15,000 nucleotides of DNA, taken from assembly GCF_964340395.1 (NCBI RefSeq), contig NC_135550.1, positions 14,750,908 to 14,765,907 of the forward strand, written 5' to 3'. Source of the stretch: Glandiceps talaboti. Lineage: Eukaryota > Hemichordata > Enteropneusta > Spengelidae. A model generated the notes under the pieces. That model worked only from the letters and a program-made list of their open reading frames with translations, was not told the origin of the DNA and ran no database searches. Shown piece after piece: positions 1 through 9,875 of this stretch. A program made the position numbers and the translations under genes. Positions within the stretch are counted from its first letter, which is position 1, and each line of letters opens with the position of its first letter.

Positions 1-259
1 GAAAGATGAAAAAAGTTAATTTTTTTTACAGTAACTACATTAAATAAAATAAATATAACCGGTGTCTAAAGGTTATCAAATGACAGGACTGGTATATACG
101 ACAATGAAATGTCGTCACTTTACAACATAAATTTGAAACAAAACAGACATTATTTTCTACTACAGACTTTGGTCCAAAGTAATTACATTTCACTCTCCAC
201 TTTGATTCTTGGAACTTAAGCATGTCCCATTGATCCTATGGTTTTACTGCGCATTGCAC

Positions 260-600
260 GTTACTGTTCACTTCTCTGTTTGACCCAACCATGTAGAATT
301 GATAAGAAACTACACATGCTACACTTTAAGATAGCAAGGACGTGCAATTTCTAACATGCCACTATCAAATGTAGACATCAAAACATACTGCAACTAGACA
401 CAACCACACTGGTGCCAATGTTTTGATGTCTGCATTTGATATCTGCATGGTAGTATGTTAGTTCATTTAATTTCATTTATTAGACAAAATGTAGCAAGAA
501 ACTGTATTCATTCAATCTTGCTACTAGTATCTTATTAAAGTGTAGCATTATGCATTTTCTCTCTGCTTGGTTTTATCACAGAGAGTCAGTGAACAGTAAC
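260..600. mobile_element. Foldback (inverted-repeat) element, MITE-like
   Basis: The stretch folds back on itself over about 340 bp. The ends are a perfect 13-bp inverted repeat: GTTACTGTTCACT at 260-272 against AGTGAACAGTAAC at 588-600. Inside, ATGCTACACTTTAA (from about 316) pairs with TTAAAGTGTAGCAT (about 535-548). Near the centre the arms 351-386 and 418-461 pair almost fully around ATCAAATG.AGACATCAAAACAT, leaving a loop of about 31 bp. No coding capacity and no clear target-site duplication. This is the shape of a non-autonomous foldback or MITE element. Confidence 0.6.
491..524. repeat. Small inverted repeat inside the foldback element
   Basis: GTAGCAAGA (491-499) and TCTTGCTAC (516-524) are perfect inverted copies with a 16-bp loop. 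This hairpin sits inside the right arm, so the element can also fold locally. Confidence 0.5.
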
Positions 601-951
601 CCGCTTTACAGCGATGCAAGGTCATTGTGAACATGTTACCATATTTGAATCATCATTTTTCATCCTCTGCTGGTAAATTAATGCGACTGTACATGTCAGT
701 GTATTCAATACAGCTGTAATTTACACTCATTCGACTTCGTACAGTTATTAGCTTGGCAAGTCTATATTCAACCATGGACGACAGAAGTGGGTCCGCGACT
801 CTTTGCAAATTAATCACAAGGGAAGACAAACTGATACAAGAGTCTCAATTATAATAAAACTACATTCAATGAAACGGTCACATAAATAAAACTGCTATAA
901 TTGTGAAAGAGTAAGGTAACTGTCATGTTTAGACGATCATGATATTCGAAG
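601..951. other. No recognisable feature
   Basis: AT-rich sequence between the foldback element and the trinucleotide array. Stops occur in all frames, and there is no splice-bounded open stretch that I can support. Confidence 0.5.
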
Positions 952-981
952 GCCACCACGACCACCACCACCACCACCACC

Positions 982-1064
<83 letters not shown>

Positions 1065-1066
1065 AT
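952..1066. repeat. Compound trinucleotide microsatellite (CCA)n(TCA)n
   Basis: About a dozen CCA/ACC units run directly into about 22 ATC units. It reads as poly-His on one strand and as poly-Met followed by poly-Val on the other, but neither has any flanking protein-like sequence, so it is not coding. Confidence 0.95.
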
Positions 1067-2303
1067 ATATGGAAAGCCGGTTGGGACCATCGTCGACAAC
1101 TCAAAATTACGCAGAAGAGACACCCACCACAACCGTCATCGCGATCTTGTGTAGTTCAGCCCTAATCATGTTTAGAGTGGTACAACACGCCATATCAAGC
1201 AATCAACTCATAATGACAAAGATGGCGACGTTTAGTGGTCATATACTAGTATTATATTCCCCATTTCATAATATTATTTCGTTTCTTTACGAAGTTCCTT
1301 TCTTGGTGTACTCAGACTTCAAGTCATTTCCGAACTGATATTGAAATGCTTATAATTGTTTTAAGCTTTAATTAAATAAAATTTTAGAGAAAAATAGTAT
1401 ATGAAGTAAACAATGTCAAAATGTAAGGTTTGTATGACAGTACAGTCTGTTTAAGAATACGTCACTGTTTTGGACAAGATAGCTTCAAGGTTGCAAGTGA
1501 TTCAGTGCCTCCATCTTGATTCCGTGCCACTCCCTATAAGAGCTCCTTTAGACTGGTGTCTTGCAAGTTTACGTGAATTGACATTAAATGGAGAAAATCT
1601 CAACCATTTGTATTTTCTGAATTTACTATGAAAATGACGTCTCATAGTTATTATGACAAACAACAGTATACTATATGTAACATCTCATGCTATAGTATGG
1701 AGTCAGTCGTTGATATAAATTTACGAATTCATACCGGAAAATTACAATAATTTAAAAAATCTTAAGGACACATTTTTTTTTATTGTTCACCTTCCCCCAA
1801 TTAATGCATCCATTAGTTTGATAGGAAACAATAACTATGCATTGCTATCCGGGTATTTAAATTATAAATGTGGCGCGATTTGTTAGCAGAACAAACTAAA
1901 TGTGTATCGTGTGTTGTTTGAAAAAAGAGACAAATTGTTAACATGTTGGTAGTTCTGAATTCGATTAATTGTTTACAGGGACTAATGATCCTATCTGAAT
2001 TAATGCTATTGTATTTGCTAGATTTCCAAAGGAAATCTGTGTTCATTTCATACGATAAAGGTGATGATGGTTTATCTATCAACACAATGGTCTAAAATAT
2101 TTTGTTTTTCAGGTTTGTTAGGGACATGGCAATTCATGTTCAAACTGAACGATTTTTATTCCTTTGCGACGACTTTTGCTTGTCATACCGTATGAATGTT
2201 GATCGATTTGGTTTACGCGCATGTACACGCTGCTAATCTTGTGTTTTAATGTTACTGAAACCATAACGGTATCGCCAAATTCATTACGCGACGATAAATA
2301 TAC
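1067..2303. other. Intergenic or intronic sequence without a supported gene
   Basis: AT-rich single-copy sequence. The open stretches at 1069-1338 (plus) and 2085-1813 (minus) have random composition and no domain signal, and their ends lack good splice sites. Confidence 0.45.
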
Positions 2304-2344
2304 TGACCAACCAACCAACCAACCGACAAACAAACAAACAAACA
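2304..2344. repeat. Compound tetranucleotide microsatellite (ACCA)n(AAAC)n
   Basis: About four ACCA units pass through one GAC interruption into about four AAAC units. Confidence 0.85.
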
Positions 2345-2724
2345 TGTAGGCTATACCTACCAACTAGCTGATCGATTGACGAAATCAATATAGCTGTCTG
2401 ACTTCTTTATACAGCCTGTAATTTCACTTGTATACACATATACCTATATACTATACGGAATTTTCCTTTTTTCATCTGCGCATCGCACGTGGTCTTGCGC
2501 CAAATTTAATGGGGCACACACAGAGTCTGTAATTGCATGGTTTTTCGATGTTTTTCGACGGTTATTTTTCGCTCTTATTCCCCAGAAGAACAATTTCTTG
2601 TAAGAGATGTCACATTTCGGGTGATCTTGTTTTGACGTAACGACAAGTGCAGTAAAATTTTAGATTTTTTTCTTATTGCACAAGAGCGCCTTCAATAATT
2701 ACAAGGGGAGAGGGCCGGGGAAAT
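2345..2724. other. No recognisable feature
   Basis: AT-rich, with several T runs and CpG-containing words (TTTTTCGATGTTTTTCGACGG). No gene or known repeat was recognised. Confidence 0.4.
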
Positions 2725-2815
2725 GGGGGGGGGGGGGCATTTTTTTTAGAACTCTGTTCTTGAGGGTGACCCATATTTTAGAAAATGGAATTGAGGGGAG
2801 GGTTATAGTTTACTT
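2725..2815. repeat. G-punctuated ~30-bp tandem repeat, copy set 1
   Basis: Starts with 13 G, then units separated by GGGG runs: GGGCATTTTTTTTAGAACT, then GGGTGACCCATATTTTAGAAAATGG, then GGGGAGGG. The same word set recurs at 3665-3745, so this is a genomic repeat family and not a unique sequence. Confidence 0.5.
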
Positions 2816-3009
2816 AGACTCATTGCATTATTTACCTTTGGATAATTTTGTGATTTTCGTATCCCACCACTGCCATTCGTATACCATAATATCAAGACTT
2901 ATCAGTCAAATCAGTGCTGACAACCATGCAGTAAAATCAATTGTTAGTCGAAAGGTGAATAGAGGAGTTGGTTTCACAGGAGTAAAGGGGTAACAGTGTG
3001 GTAAGATGA

Positions 3010-3021
3010 GGGGGGGGGGGG
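3010..3021. repeat. G homopolymer (12)
   Basis: A run of 12 G on the plus strand, downstream of the first G-punctuated repeat. Confidence 0.9.
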
Positions 3022-3479
3022 TAATGTAGCGGAATGGAGCTGTTGACCCAAGTAACGTACGACAATGTTGGGAGTGCGACCATCTAGTCTTTGGGAGTTC
3101 TTGTCTTCAGCTCAGCCAATTACTATAGTACATCAAAACACAGGTACATGTATTGATTTATTAATGCAGTACCTTTACATAACTTCAATGTCAATGTGGT
3201 GATAGTAAAAGGAAGCAACAAATGCCTTTAAAACTATCAATATGGTGACAGGGTTGGATCAAGTCCTTATTATCCTGATTCTGAGACCCTCTTCATAGCT
3301 GACAGTATATTAAACCATGGTTCTTTTGTGCTGGGAGATGCTCTCAGCAATTTTATTTTTTACGCAGATGAAAACACATAAAACAACCACAGAACTACAG
3401 AAATCCACTTAGGTTTGGGACGATGTGACAGGGCTGTGTTGCAGTCTCAAATTTGTCTTGTGAGTGAGAATCGGCTGAG
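3022..3479. other. Non-coding, possible body of the SINE on its left side
   Basis: No open frame of interest. TCAATGTGGTGATAG near 3190 and TCAATATGGTGACAG near 3237 form a short diverged direct repeat. The part nearest 3480 may belong to the body of the SINE to its right; its 3' end cannot be fixed without other copies. Confidence 0.35.
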
Positions 3480-3622
3480 TGAGATACAGCCTACCCATCA
3501 AGTCTGTAGGACACTCACCCTGGGTTTGGGGGTCGAAGAAAAATCCCCTGTGTCTCCAGTGGTATTCTAACCCATAACCCCCGACTGCTAATTCTGAGTT
3601 CTGACCTACGCCACGGAGAGTT
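3480..3622 (-). mobile_element. Probable tRNA-derived SINE
   Basis: On the minus strand TGGCGTAGGTC (from 3613) matches the RNA polymerase III A box except for the last base. GGTTAGAATACC (3572-3561) resembles the B box GGTTCGANTCC with two changes. The boxes start 41 bp apart, as in a tRNA, but the acceptor and anticodon stems do not pair, so this is not a working tRNA gene. Downstream sequence (through ACTTGATGGGTAGGC) would be the SINE body. Its end is uncertain and may lie left of 3480. Confidence 0.45.
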
Positions 3623-3664
3623 AGTGTTAAACTATGTTTTTGGAATATTTGAACAGTGCAACAG

Positions 3665-3745
3665 GAGGGTCATGTTTTAGGGAAAGGAAATTAAGGGGTG
3701 GCCATTTTTTTTAGAAACACGGAATCGGGGTTGGGTCACATTTAT
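3665..3745. repeat. G-punctuated ~30-bp tandem repeat, copy set 2
   Basis: The units GGGTCATGTTTTAGGGAAAGG, GGGGTGGCCATTTTTTTTAGAA and GGGGTTGGGTCACATT repeat the pattern seen at 2725-2815. A run of 11 C follows at 3764-3774. Confidence 0.5.
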
Positions 3746-4021
3746 GCAACAGACCGCGATCGACCCCCCCCCCCTGTAATTACTCATGGTTCCCTAACTC
3801 GTGATATATATATATATGTACAACGATCGATTTTTTAGTAGCCATACCAATTGCTGAGACTGTATATACACGGAGACTTTAAAGCCCTCTGTATAGCTAA
3901 AATCTCTCTATCACATGCACAATTTTCAAAACGGCAGTAACGGTGTGAGCCTAAATGAAAATATGACTAACATGTGCAATAAAATTTGTGATAAATGCCG
4001 GTATCTAAGCATTCTACTTAC

Positions 4022-4371
4022 CGAACATTGTCTTTGGTCGATCAACAATCAATTTACACCAGGTCAAAGGCGCTTTGTATTTTTTTGTGACGTTTGTTGA
4101 CGTGTCTGATAGTCTTTTTAAATTCGATGCTATGGAGACGTTATGATTATCCCTACAGTCATGCTTTGCTACATCACCATTTACTTTGGAGTCGACTGAT
4201 GATGTCGCATCGTCTGCATTGTAATCTACACTGCGTACAGAAACCGTTGGCTGCATTTCAACGCCGGCCGGCGTTTCTATCGTTGGTAGGGTTTGTTCAA
4301 ATGACATTTTCTCTTCAGACGAAACTACCTCATCAGTATTTTCGAGGTTTGACGTGAAGTCTTCGGTCACC
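4022..4371 (-). CDS. Internal exon of an unrecognised acidic Ser/Thr-rich protein
   Basis: 350 nt open between a good acceptor (ATATATTTTAG|GGTGACC) and a consensus donor (ATGTTCG|GTAAGTAG). It codes for 116 residues plus one base at each end (upstream intron phase 2, downstream intron phase 1). The first three quarters are disordered in character, rich in Ser, Thr, Asp, Glu, Asn and Val (for example DEVVSSEEKMSFEQ). The last part is basic and more ordered (KKYKAPLTWCKLIVDRPK). I do not recognise the family. The phases do not fit the death-domain gene, which ends upstream at 9876, so this is a separate gene whose other exons I cannot place with confidence. It might be a cytoplasmic tail or a linker between domains. 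Confidence 0.55.
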
Positions 4372-4650
4372 CTAAAATATATTCATCGTTGAATTGTGTT
4401 ATGTATCTCTTATGAAACTGGTGCTTTACACCCACGTCATATAAATGTACTCAGACATGATGGGGTACATTTGTAAAGTCTTAATCGGGTATATTCATAT
4501 GCAAATCTACGTCATGACGTTACCTGTTCATATTCAAATAAGGATGACACAAAAGAGATGTACTCCACAATATTTAGTGTCAGGGTTATGAAAAGGGAAT
4601 ATCTGTAGCTGTGACTGGAACCTTTCCTTAAGTTTTGCTCTTAGTTTCAA
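4372..4650. other. Intron or intergenic sequence
   Basis: Upstream (minus-strand) intron of the 4371-4022 exon. A near-palindromic CTACGTCATGACGTTAC lies around 4508 and contains two CRE-like half sites (TGACGT). No exon was recognised. Confidence 0.4.
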
Positions 4651-4765
4651 TGTATGTATGTATGTATGTATGTATGTATGTATGTATGTATGTATGTATG
4701 TATGTATGTATGTATGTATGTATGTATGTATGTATGTATGTATGTATGTATGTATGTATGTATGT
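4651..4765. repeat. (TGTA)n microsatellite
   Basis: About 28 uninterrupted TGTA units. It reads as MYVC repeats in several frames, none of them a real protein. Confidence 0.97.
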
Positions 4766-4791
4766 CACAAGTGTGTGTATTTATATATATA

Positions 4792-4795
<4 letters not shown>

Positions 4796-4857
<62 letters not shown>
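4796..4857. repeat. (TG)n microsatellite
   Basis: About 31 TG units following a short TATATATATATG bridge, so two pure arrays stand 30 bp apart. A long TG tract can form Z-DNA. Confidence 0.97.
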
Positions 4858-4858
<1 letters not shown>

Positions 4859-5880
4859 TGCATAGGCTGGTGTCTGTCTGAAATTAACATACCCTTGACA
4901 GAACATCCACGAAATCATGATATACCTCGTGCTATTGAGATGTGGCCCTTTCATCATTTTCGATAAAACTACTAAATTCATCAACCACTCACAATCCAAT
5001 AAATTTAAACATAAAATAACATAACTATATATACAATGGCTTTTACTCTCTTTTAGAATTGCACCAGGGAAATGAGACATAAATATTCCTTGTACATTTT
5101 CTATAAGTATATCGATACCCTTTTCCCCCCAAAATCGTAGATGCAAGTTCTGGGTCACCATGAAATTAACATATTCATATAATGTGGGTTGAAAGTGAAA
5201 AACGTACTAAATTGGTAAACGTTTTTATTTTTCACTTGTGAAATCAAATTTATATGATAAAAACCAGTAATCGTGTAAAATAACCGTGACCGACAGAAAT
5301 TACATTCAACATCTCTACTGTAGATATAAAATTAGATACATACCACCTTATTTGTCAGTACGTTTTTGAAAGAAGTTAAATAAACATGGTAAGATTCTTC
5401 AACGTCTATGCTGTAACTGGTCTATTAAGACACAATTGCAAACGCTGATGGAACCAATGATACACGCAGAACAACCGGAACATGACACTCGGTACATTAA
5501 AACTCACCGTATTTGGTCCATTCTCAAAACTCTACTGTGTGGTTCCTCCATGTTAATATCATCAAATAAGAAAACAAACTGACATAAACTCGAATGAAAG
5601 TAAGTAATATGTAAACAAACACACAGCCTTTTCTGAATACCAGACACTGTCAGGTCGATCGTTGTGTGTGATCGCGCAACAGTGCTCTGTCAGTTCACGC
5701 TCTGGTTGTGACGTAAAACATGGAAATTCAACTCTGCCATTGTGTCTTACACATGCCCTACTCAAATAAGCATAAGCAAGTACTTTACTTCTTGTCATCC
5801 TATTGTGTGACTCCACCATCATTATCCAGGAACAAAACATGAAAAGAAACTACCGTCATTATATAGCGTACTATGTTACA
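4858..5880. other. No supported gene; one weak open stretch
   Basis: AT-rich sequence. The minus strand is open at 5840-5562 with a fairly protein-like centre (QPERELTEHC), but it has no donor, no convincing acceptor and no family signal. The open stretch 5161-4781 (minus) runs into the TG array and is not credible. Confidence 0.35.
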
Positions 5881-6170
5881 CCACAGCAGACATCATAATC
5901 CGTGACATCGTCGAGGTCATGTGCCCCCCCCCCCCTCCATCCACCATAGCCATTTTGGAACATTCTTTTCTAGAAGCATTTCTCTTTAGCATTTTACGAA
6001 ATGTTTCCCTACCAATTATTCCTCCTCGGCTGGATCTCATTGGACGGAGAAGAGATAGACCCACCATGAGATCGACTTTTTCCTGGATGAGCCATCACCA
6101 GTGGTTGCTGTCATACCAGAGAAAAAAAACCTATACTATATAGCAGCGGAGGCCACGTGCACGCTGCAAC
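5881..6170. other. GC-richer patch, open on both strands, possible broken coding remnant
   Basis: On the minus strand, pieces in different frames look protein-like: SPSNEIQPRRNN, then RETFRKMLKRNASRKECSKM, then DLDDVTDYDVCCGV. They are separated by stops and by a 12-base C run (5924-5935). No family was recognised. The plus strand is also open for 74 codons, so this may be chance in GC-rich DNA. Confidence 0.2.
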
Positions 6171-6443
6171 CCCACTATCTAAAGGTGAAGGTTAGATATG
6201 AATGTGACGTTTATTTGGGTCGATTGACCCAGACCTTCAAAAGGTACGCTGGAGTTTAAATATGAAGCAAACATGTGGATGCACATTAAATTTTATACCT
6301 TCATACTCACCCATACTCACACAATGCACCATGTGTACACAGGAGTAAAATTTATTGAACTGTACACAAATCCTCAATATATCAAAATGTATGTATGTAT
6401 GACCATTACCCCTAACTGTATTGTCGTACCCTGAAGGGGTAAT

Positions 6444-6845
6444 GAGTAATTTGAATAATGAATGGTTTCAGTAATTAAGCTATCTTTGGAATGCATGCTT
6501 CAAATTCCATATTATTTGGCACGTACATCAACCAAGACAAAGCACACATATCCTCTAAAGCCTGTTGATATAGTATTTAATTTTAATGACTAATTTGCGT
6601 AATTAATGATTTTCGGTAATTAGGCTATTTCTTGCAAACTTCAAATTTCAGATAATTTAGTACATGTACATGTATTGATGGTAAAGAAGTGCATGAGTCA
6701 TTTAAAGCTTGATGTTGCAACTTATAAGCTATATGGTTAATTTGCATAATCAATGATTTTTTAATAATTAGGCACTATGCAAGCTTCAAATTTCTTACAG
6801 TTTCATATAATTAATTTTCTAATTAAGTGGTACATCATGTATAAT
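6444..6845. repeat. Three-copy ~145-bp diverged tandem repeat
   Basis: Copies start at 6444, 6588 and 6735. Each opens with a version of TAATTTGCATAATNAATG, continues with GGTAATTAGGCTAT and reaches GCAAGCTTCAAATTTC. The copies are clearly diverged and the third seems truncated. It looks like a short satellite or the internal tandem repeats of an element. Confidence 0.6.
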
Positions 6846-8203
6846 AGCTATAGTTCAGAATGTTATATTCCAGCAATGTGTGTAGGTCCAAAAATCTATG
6901 GTTTTGCCCTTACGGGAGGCATTCAGTTTAAATCCGGTTAAGCGAGGACATGACTAATGTACACAAACAATTTCTCACATTTTTCATCATCTGTTGTGTT
7001 TAAGTTTGTCAGCCGACATCGGTTGCTATAGGTAACGCGGTATACTTAAACTAATAGGGTTGAGAACAAAAAATAGCTGTCGTACGACGCGACGTGAGAG
7101 TTCTATTTTAATTGCCATGGTGGCCGTATGATGATATTTGCAGCTGAAAGTGCGTACGTTTCATAATCTCCGGCGGGATTCACACGTTCAAGTTCCGGTT
7201 TTCATATGAATGCCATTCGACATCGAAACTGGGTTTATTGCATATATTTTATGATGTACCTCATCTCAATCACACCGGCATTCCTTAACCCGATATAGTG
7301 TGAATATATGTGTACTCGGCCGGTAAAAAATACTGTAATGCTGGCTTCTTTCTTTATACAGTTATATAAACAAACTTGTCTTTCTATTTCTAAAAACTTA
7401 CATTTGTCTATATATTTCAAACGATATACCCTCTAATGGGCCCACAAGTCGTCTGCAACTCGCATGGAAAGACAGTTCACACTATAAAATGTAGGCCTAA
7501 TTGTCAATTACATCGATCTGTCACGGTTAATTATGATGTGTGAAAATAAAACGCAGATAAATATATACCTTACCTAACTCACTGTCGACATCGTAGTTTC
7601 ACCCACACCATTCATCCGGTACAGCTTGTGTAAAAAAAATTGTCTGCTAAGCAGATGGGAAGCATCTGCATCTGAACCGACTTAGGTTCGGGTACTTTCT
7701 TGTTCCGGGTCATTTCGCAATGACAGGTAATTTCTATGCATCAGACGTAATGAATTCTCCGTGTTATATATGTAATGTGAGTTTCATGAACTAGGCTATT
7801 TATAGTCTATAGGCATGTAGTCTGTCTGTATATTATACCATGCCATACCATAGATGAAGGTCAATGTGTTATGCGAGTTTCTAGATCAATGCTCGACAGT
7901 ATCCAACCATGTTAGAAAATATACCAATATCACTAAGAATGTGTACATATCAATAAAGCCGAGGAAATGTAGTTGCATTCCGTTTCAGTATCCGCATTAA
8001 ACCATTTTACTACTTACGCCATGATTTACAGGTTCATTTCACTGCTCAGGTATAAAGTAAACACAGAACCAGACAATCTGTCTATTTTTAAGAATGCTAA
8101 CTGATTTATTGTGGCAATAATATCGAAAGGTTAATAGTTAGATATACCGATAGTGACATACACGTAGTAAGACAGACCATGGAAGTATCACGTGTGGTGG
8201 AGG
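6846..8203. other. No firmly supported gene; one weak candidate exon
   Basis: Mostly unique AT-rich sequence. On the minus strand 7481-7402 is an 80-nt open segment between TTTTATAG and a donor AT|GTAAGT, and it ends in the phase needed to join the exon at 4371. The support is weak: it is short and I cannot assign it to a family. CpG-rich words cluster at 7079-7093. Confidence 0.25.
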
Positions 8204-8444
8204 GAGGTGTCTACAGTCTTTAATTTGTGCGTCAACTTCAAGTTTCGTTAGTTATACCAGCCATTCTATATTCTTGAGGATTAAATTCCAGGGTCTGTCA
8301 TGTAACCGATTGTAGTATTTTTTTCCTTGCAATGATATAAACAAATTAAAAAAAAACCTCCAGGGTCCCAGTCCTTCTTTTTATGTCATCAATGTCATGT
8401 TTGAAATCATCCATACGGCGTTTGAGTTCATCGGTGTATTTTAC
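8204..8444 (-). pseudogene. Decayed copy of the death-domain coiled-coil exon, with an insertion
   Basis: Two blocks on the minus strand align with exon 2 (11292-11110). Block 1 (8444-8358) codes for a gap-free match to its first half: KRRMDDFKHDIDDI and RTGTL against EARMTILDHEKEDL and KIGTL. Block 2 (8290-8204) matches the second half at DNA level: AATATAGAATGGCTG against AATACAGAATGGCTG, then TAACGAAACTTGAAGTTGA against TAACGAAACTGGAAGTTGA. Between them is a 63-bp insertion. Block 2 also carries a 7-nt insertion that breaks the frame, about 20 nt of the middle are gone, and no AG remains at the acceptor position. It is therefore a non-functional relic of a duplicated gene or exon. No copy of exons 1 or 3 was found nearby by eye. 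Confidence 0.65.
8296..8358. mobile_element. 63-bp insertion with 9-bp flanking direct repeats
   Basis: The insertion in the exon-2 relic is flanked on both sides by the same nine bases, GACCCTGGA on the minus strand (8367-8359 and 8295-8287). One copy corresponds to original exon sequence, so the other looks like a target-site duplication. The insert itself is AT-rich with a T/A run at one end and no coding capacity. It could be a very small non-autonomous element or a repair-mediated insertion. Confidence 0.4.
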
Positions 8445-8529
8445 GAGCAGAAAAAATAGAAGATAACGATTGTTACAAAAATAATTTATATTCTTCAATA
8501 CAATTATAATATCATAAACCCAACACATA

Positions 8530-9517
8530 TCAGATCAAAAAGTAGTTTCAGTGTTGACCTAGTGATAGAGTATGAAGTAGGCTTGGTTATATAGGAATTT
8601 GAATCGCGTATTAAAATGTATTTCAAAGTTATTACAAGATATTAGAAGTTTGATGGATGTCTAGAGACTGAATCAATTAGTTAATCCCGGCTTTGAGACA
8701 TAGGAAGTGTTTTCAAACGTTACACCTCGGCATGGCGTCAATGGAGTTCGTCCTGACAGACACACCAGTATTATATATTAACTCTATGAATACATTTACA
8801 TAATTTCATATACGTATTCAAATTTACAAACATATCTGAATAATTATAATTGTAATAACATTTTCCAAATAAATACCACAAGCGAATGCTGACAGTCCAA
8901 TACGTAACATGCTCTTTTTTTTTTGTTAACATGAATAAAAAGACGAAGTGTATTAAAGACGGTGTTATGACGATGACGGTATAAACTATTTGAAAAATAT
9001 GACCAACCTTTATATTTTTAAAAAAAAAACAGGAACTGGAAAAAGTTATATTTATCACTGAAGACACTCCAGTCTGAGAAGGTGTTCAGAAGGATAACGT
9101 GTATAAGTGCTCCCCATGTCTGAGCAACCAAAGCGACGAATGGGGGGGGGGGGGTCATAAACTTCCGAGCGAGGAGTAACTCTAGTGAACATTGACAACG
9201 CAGGGGTCCTTCTTATAATATAGACCACCCTGGTGCATACACACGTACACTCTTTTGAAAGGTCAGAGATTGACGCGAGCATTGACAAAACCATTGGAGA
9301 TGTCAAGATTTAGCATTTACAAATTGTACCCCTGATTGAAGCAAAGAAAAGGAATGAATGAGAATGACACCAAAGTGAAACTTCTTTTTTGAATGTTGGC
9401 TGTTTTGAATTTTTCATTTTTTCCTTTATTTTCATATTTTCTAGGGTGTCTCATATATTAGCAATTTACATGGGTATTTAATAATCAATGAAGCACTCCG
9501 AGCGATTAAAAGATTGA
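8530..9517. other. Downstream region of the death-domain gene, no supported exon
   Basis: AT-rich, with a 13-G run at 9142-9154. The minus-strand open stretch 9306-9055 runs across this G run and ends without splice signals. I looked here for a relic of exon 1 of the death-domain gene and found none by eye. Confidence 0.35.
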
Positions 9518-9523
9518 TTTATT
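9518..9523 (-). terminator. Candidate polyadenylation signal for the death-domain gene
   Basis: AATAAA on the minus strand about 355 nt after the stop codon at 9876. A second AATAAA lies at 9430-9425. Either would give an ordinary 3' UTR length. Which one is used cannot be told from sequence. Confidence 0.35.
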
Positions 9524-9875
9524 GCAACACATCTGCATGAAAAGGAATCTTTAAGGTAACGCTATCTTCCTGACAGGTATAAACAGTTCGATATAGTTCC
9601 AAAATCTTTGCCTTTCTTACTGGTCTGGAGACGTACAACTTTCTTTTCAACAGGACGAATCAGTAACATTGGCCTGTTACTTCAAACAACACAGATGTCA
9701 GATATTTGGAATAGAGTCAATTTATATAATGAAAGTTCATAGTTCGCCTAATAAACTGACCAATCAAAAGATACGCACAAACAGTGATGACTTGTTGGCA
9801 ATACCGCATGAAGTTACACACATGTAGGGATATCGGTATTTTAACAGATGTCTTCTCGATACTTGTGGAGTATTG

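Noticed and set aside
849-1154. Open frames coding for poly-Met/Val and poly-His
   Set aside because: They are translations of the CCA/TCA microsatellite with no protein-like flanks.
2676-2993. 105-codon plus-strand open frame
   Set aside because: Spans the G-punctuated repeat and a 13-base G run; composition outside it is random.
4094-4357. 87-codon plus-strand open frame
   Set aside because: Antisense shadow of the 4371-4022 exon, which has the splice sites.
4635-5161. Open frames over the TGTA and TG arrays
   Set aside because: The MYVC, CV and TH repeats come from the microsatellites. The upstream part of the minus frame (from 5161) has no splice signals or family match.
8724-8805. Small plus-strand ORF beginning ATGGCGTCAATGGAG in good start context
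   Set aside because: Only about 25 codons, no donor and no homology seen.
9055-9306. 83-codon minus-strand open frame as a possible exon-1 relic
   Set aside because: Crosses a 13-base G run, shows no similarity by eye to exon 1 and has no donor.
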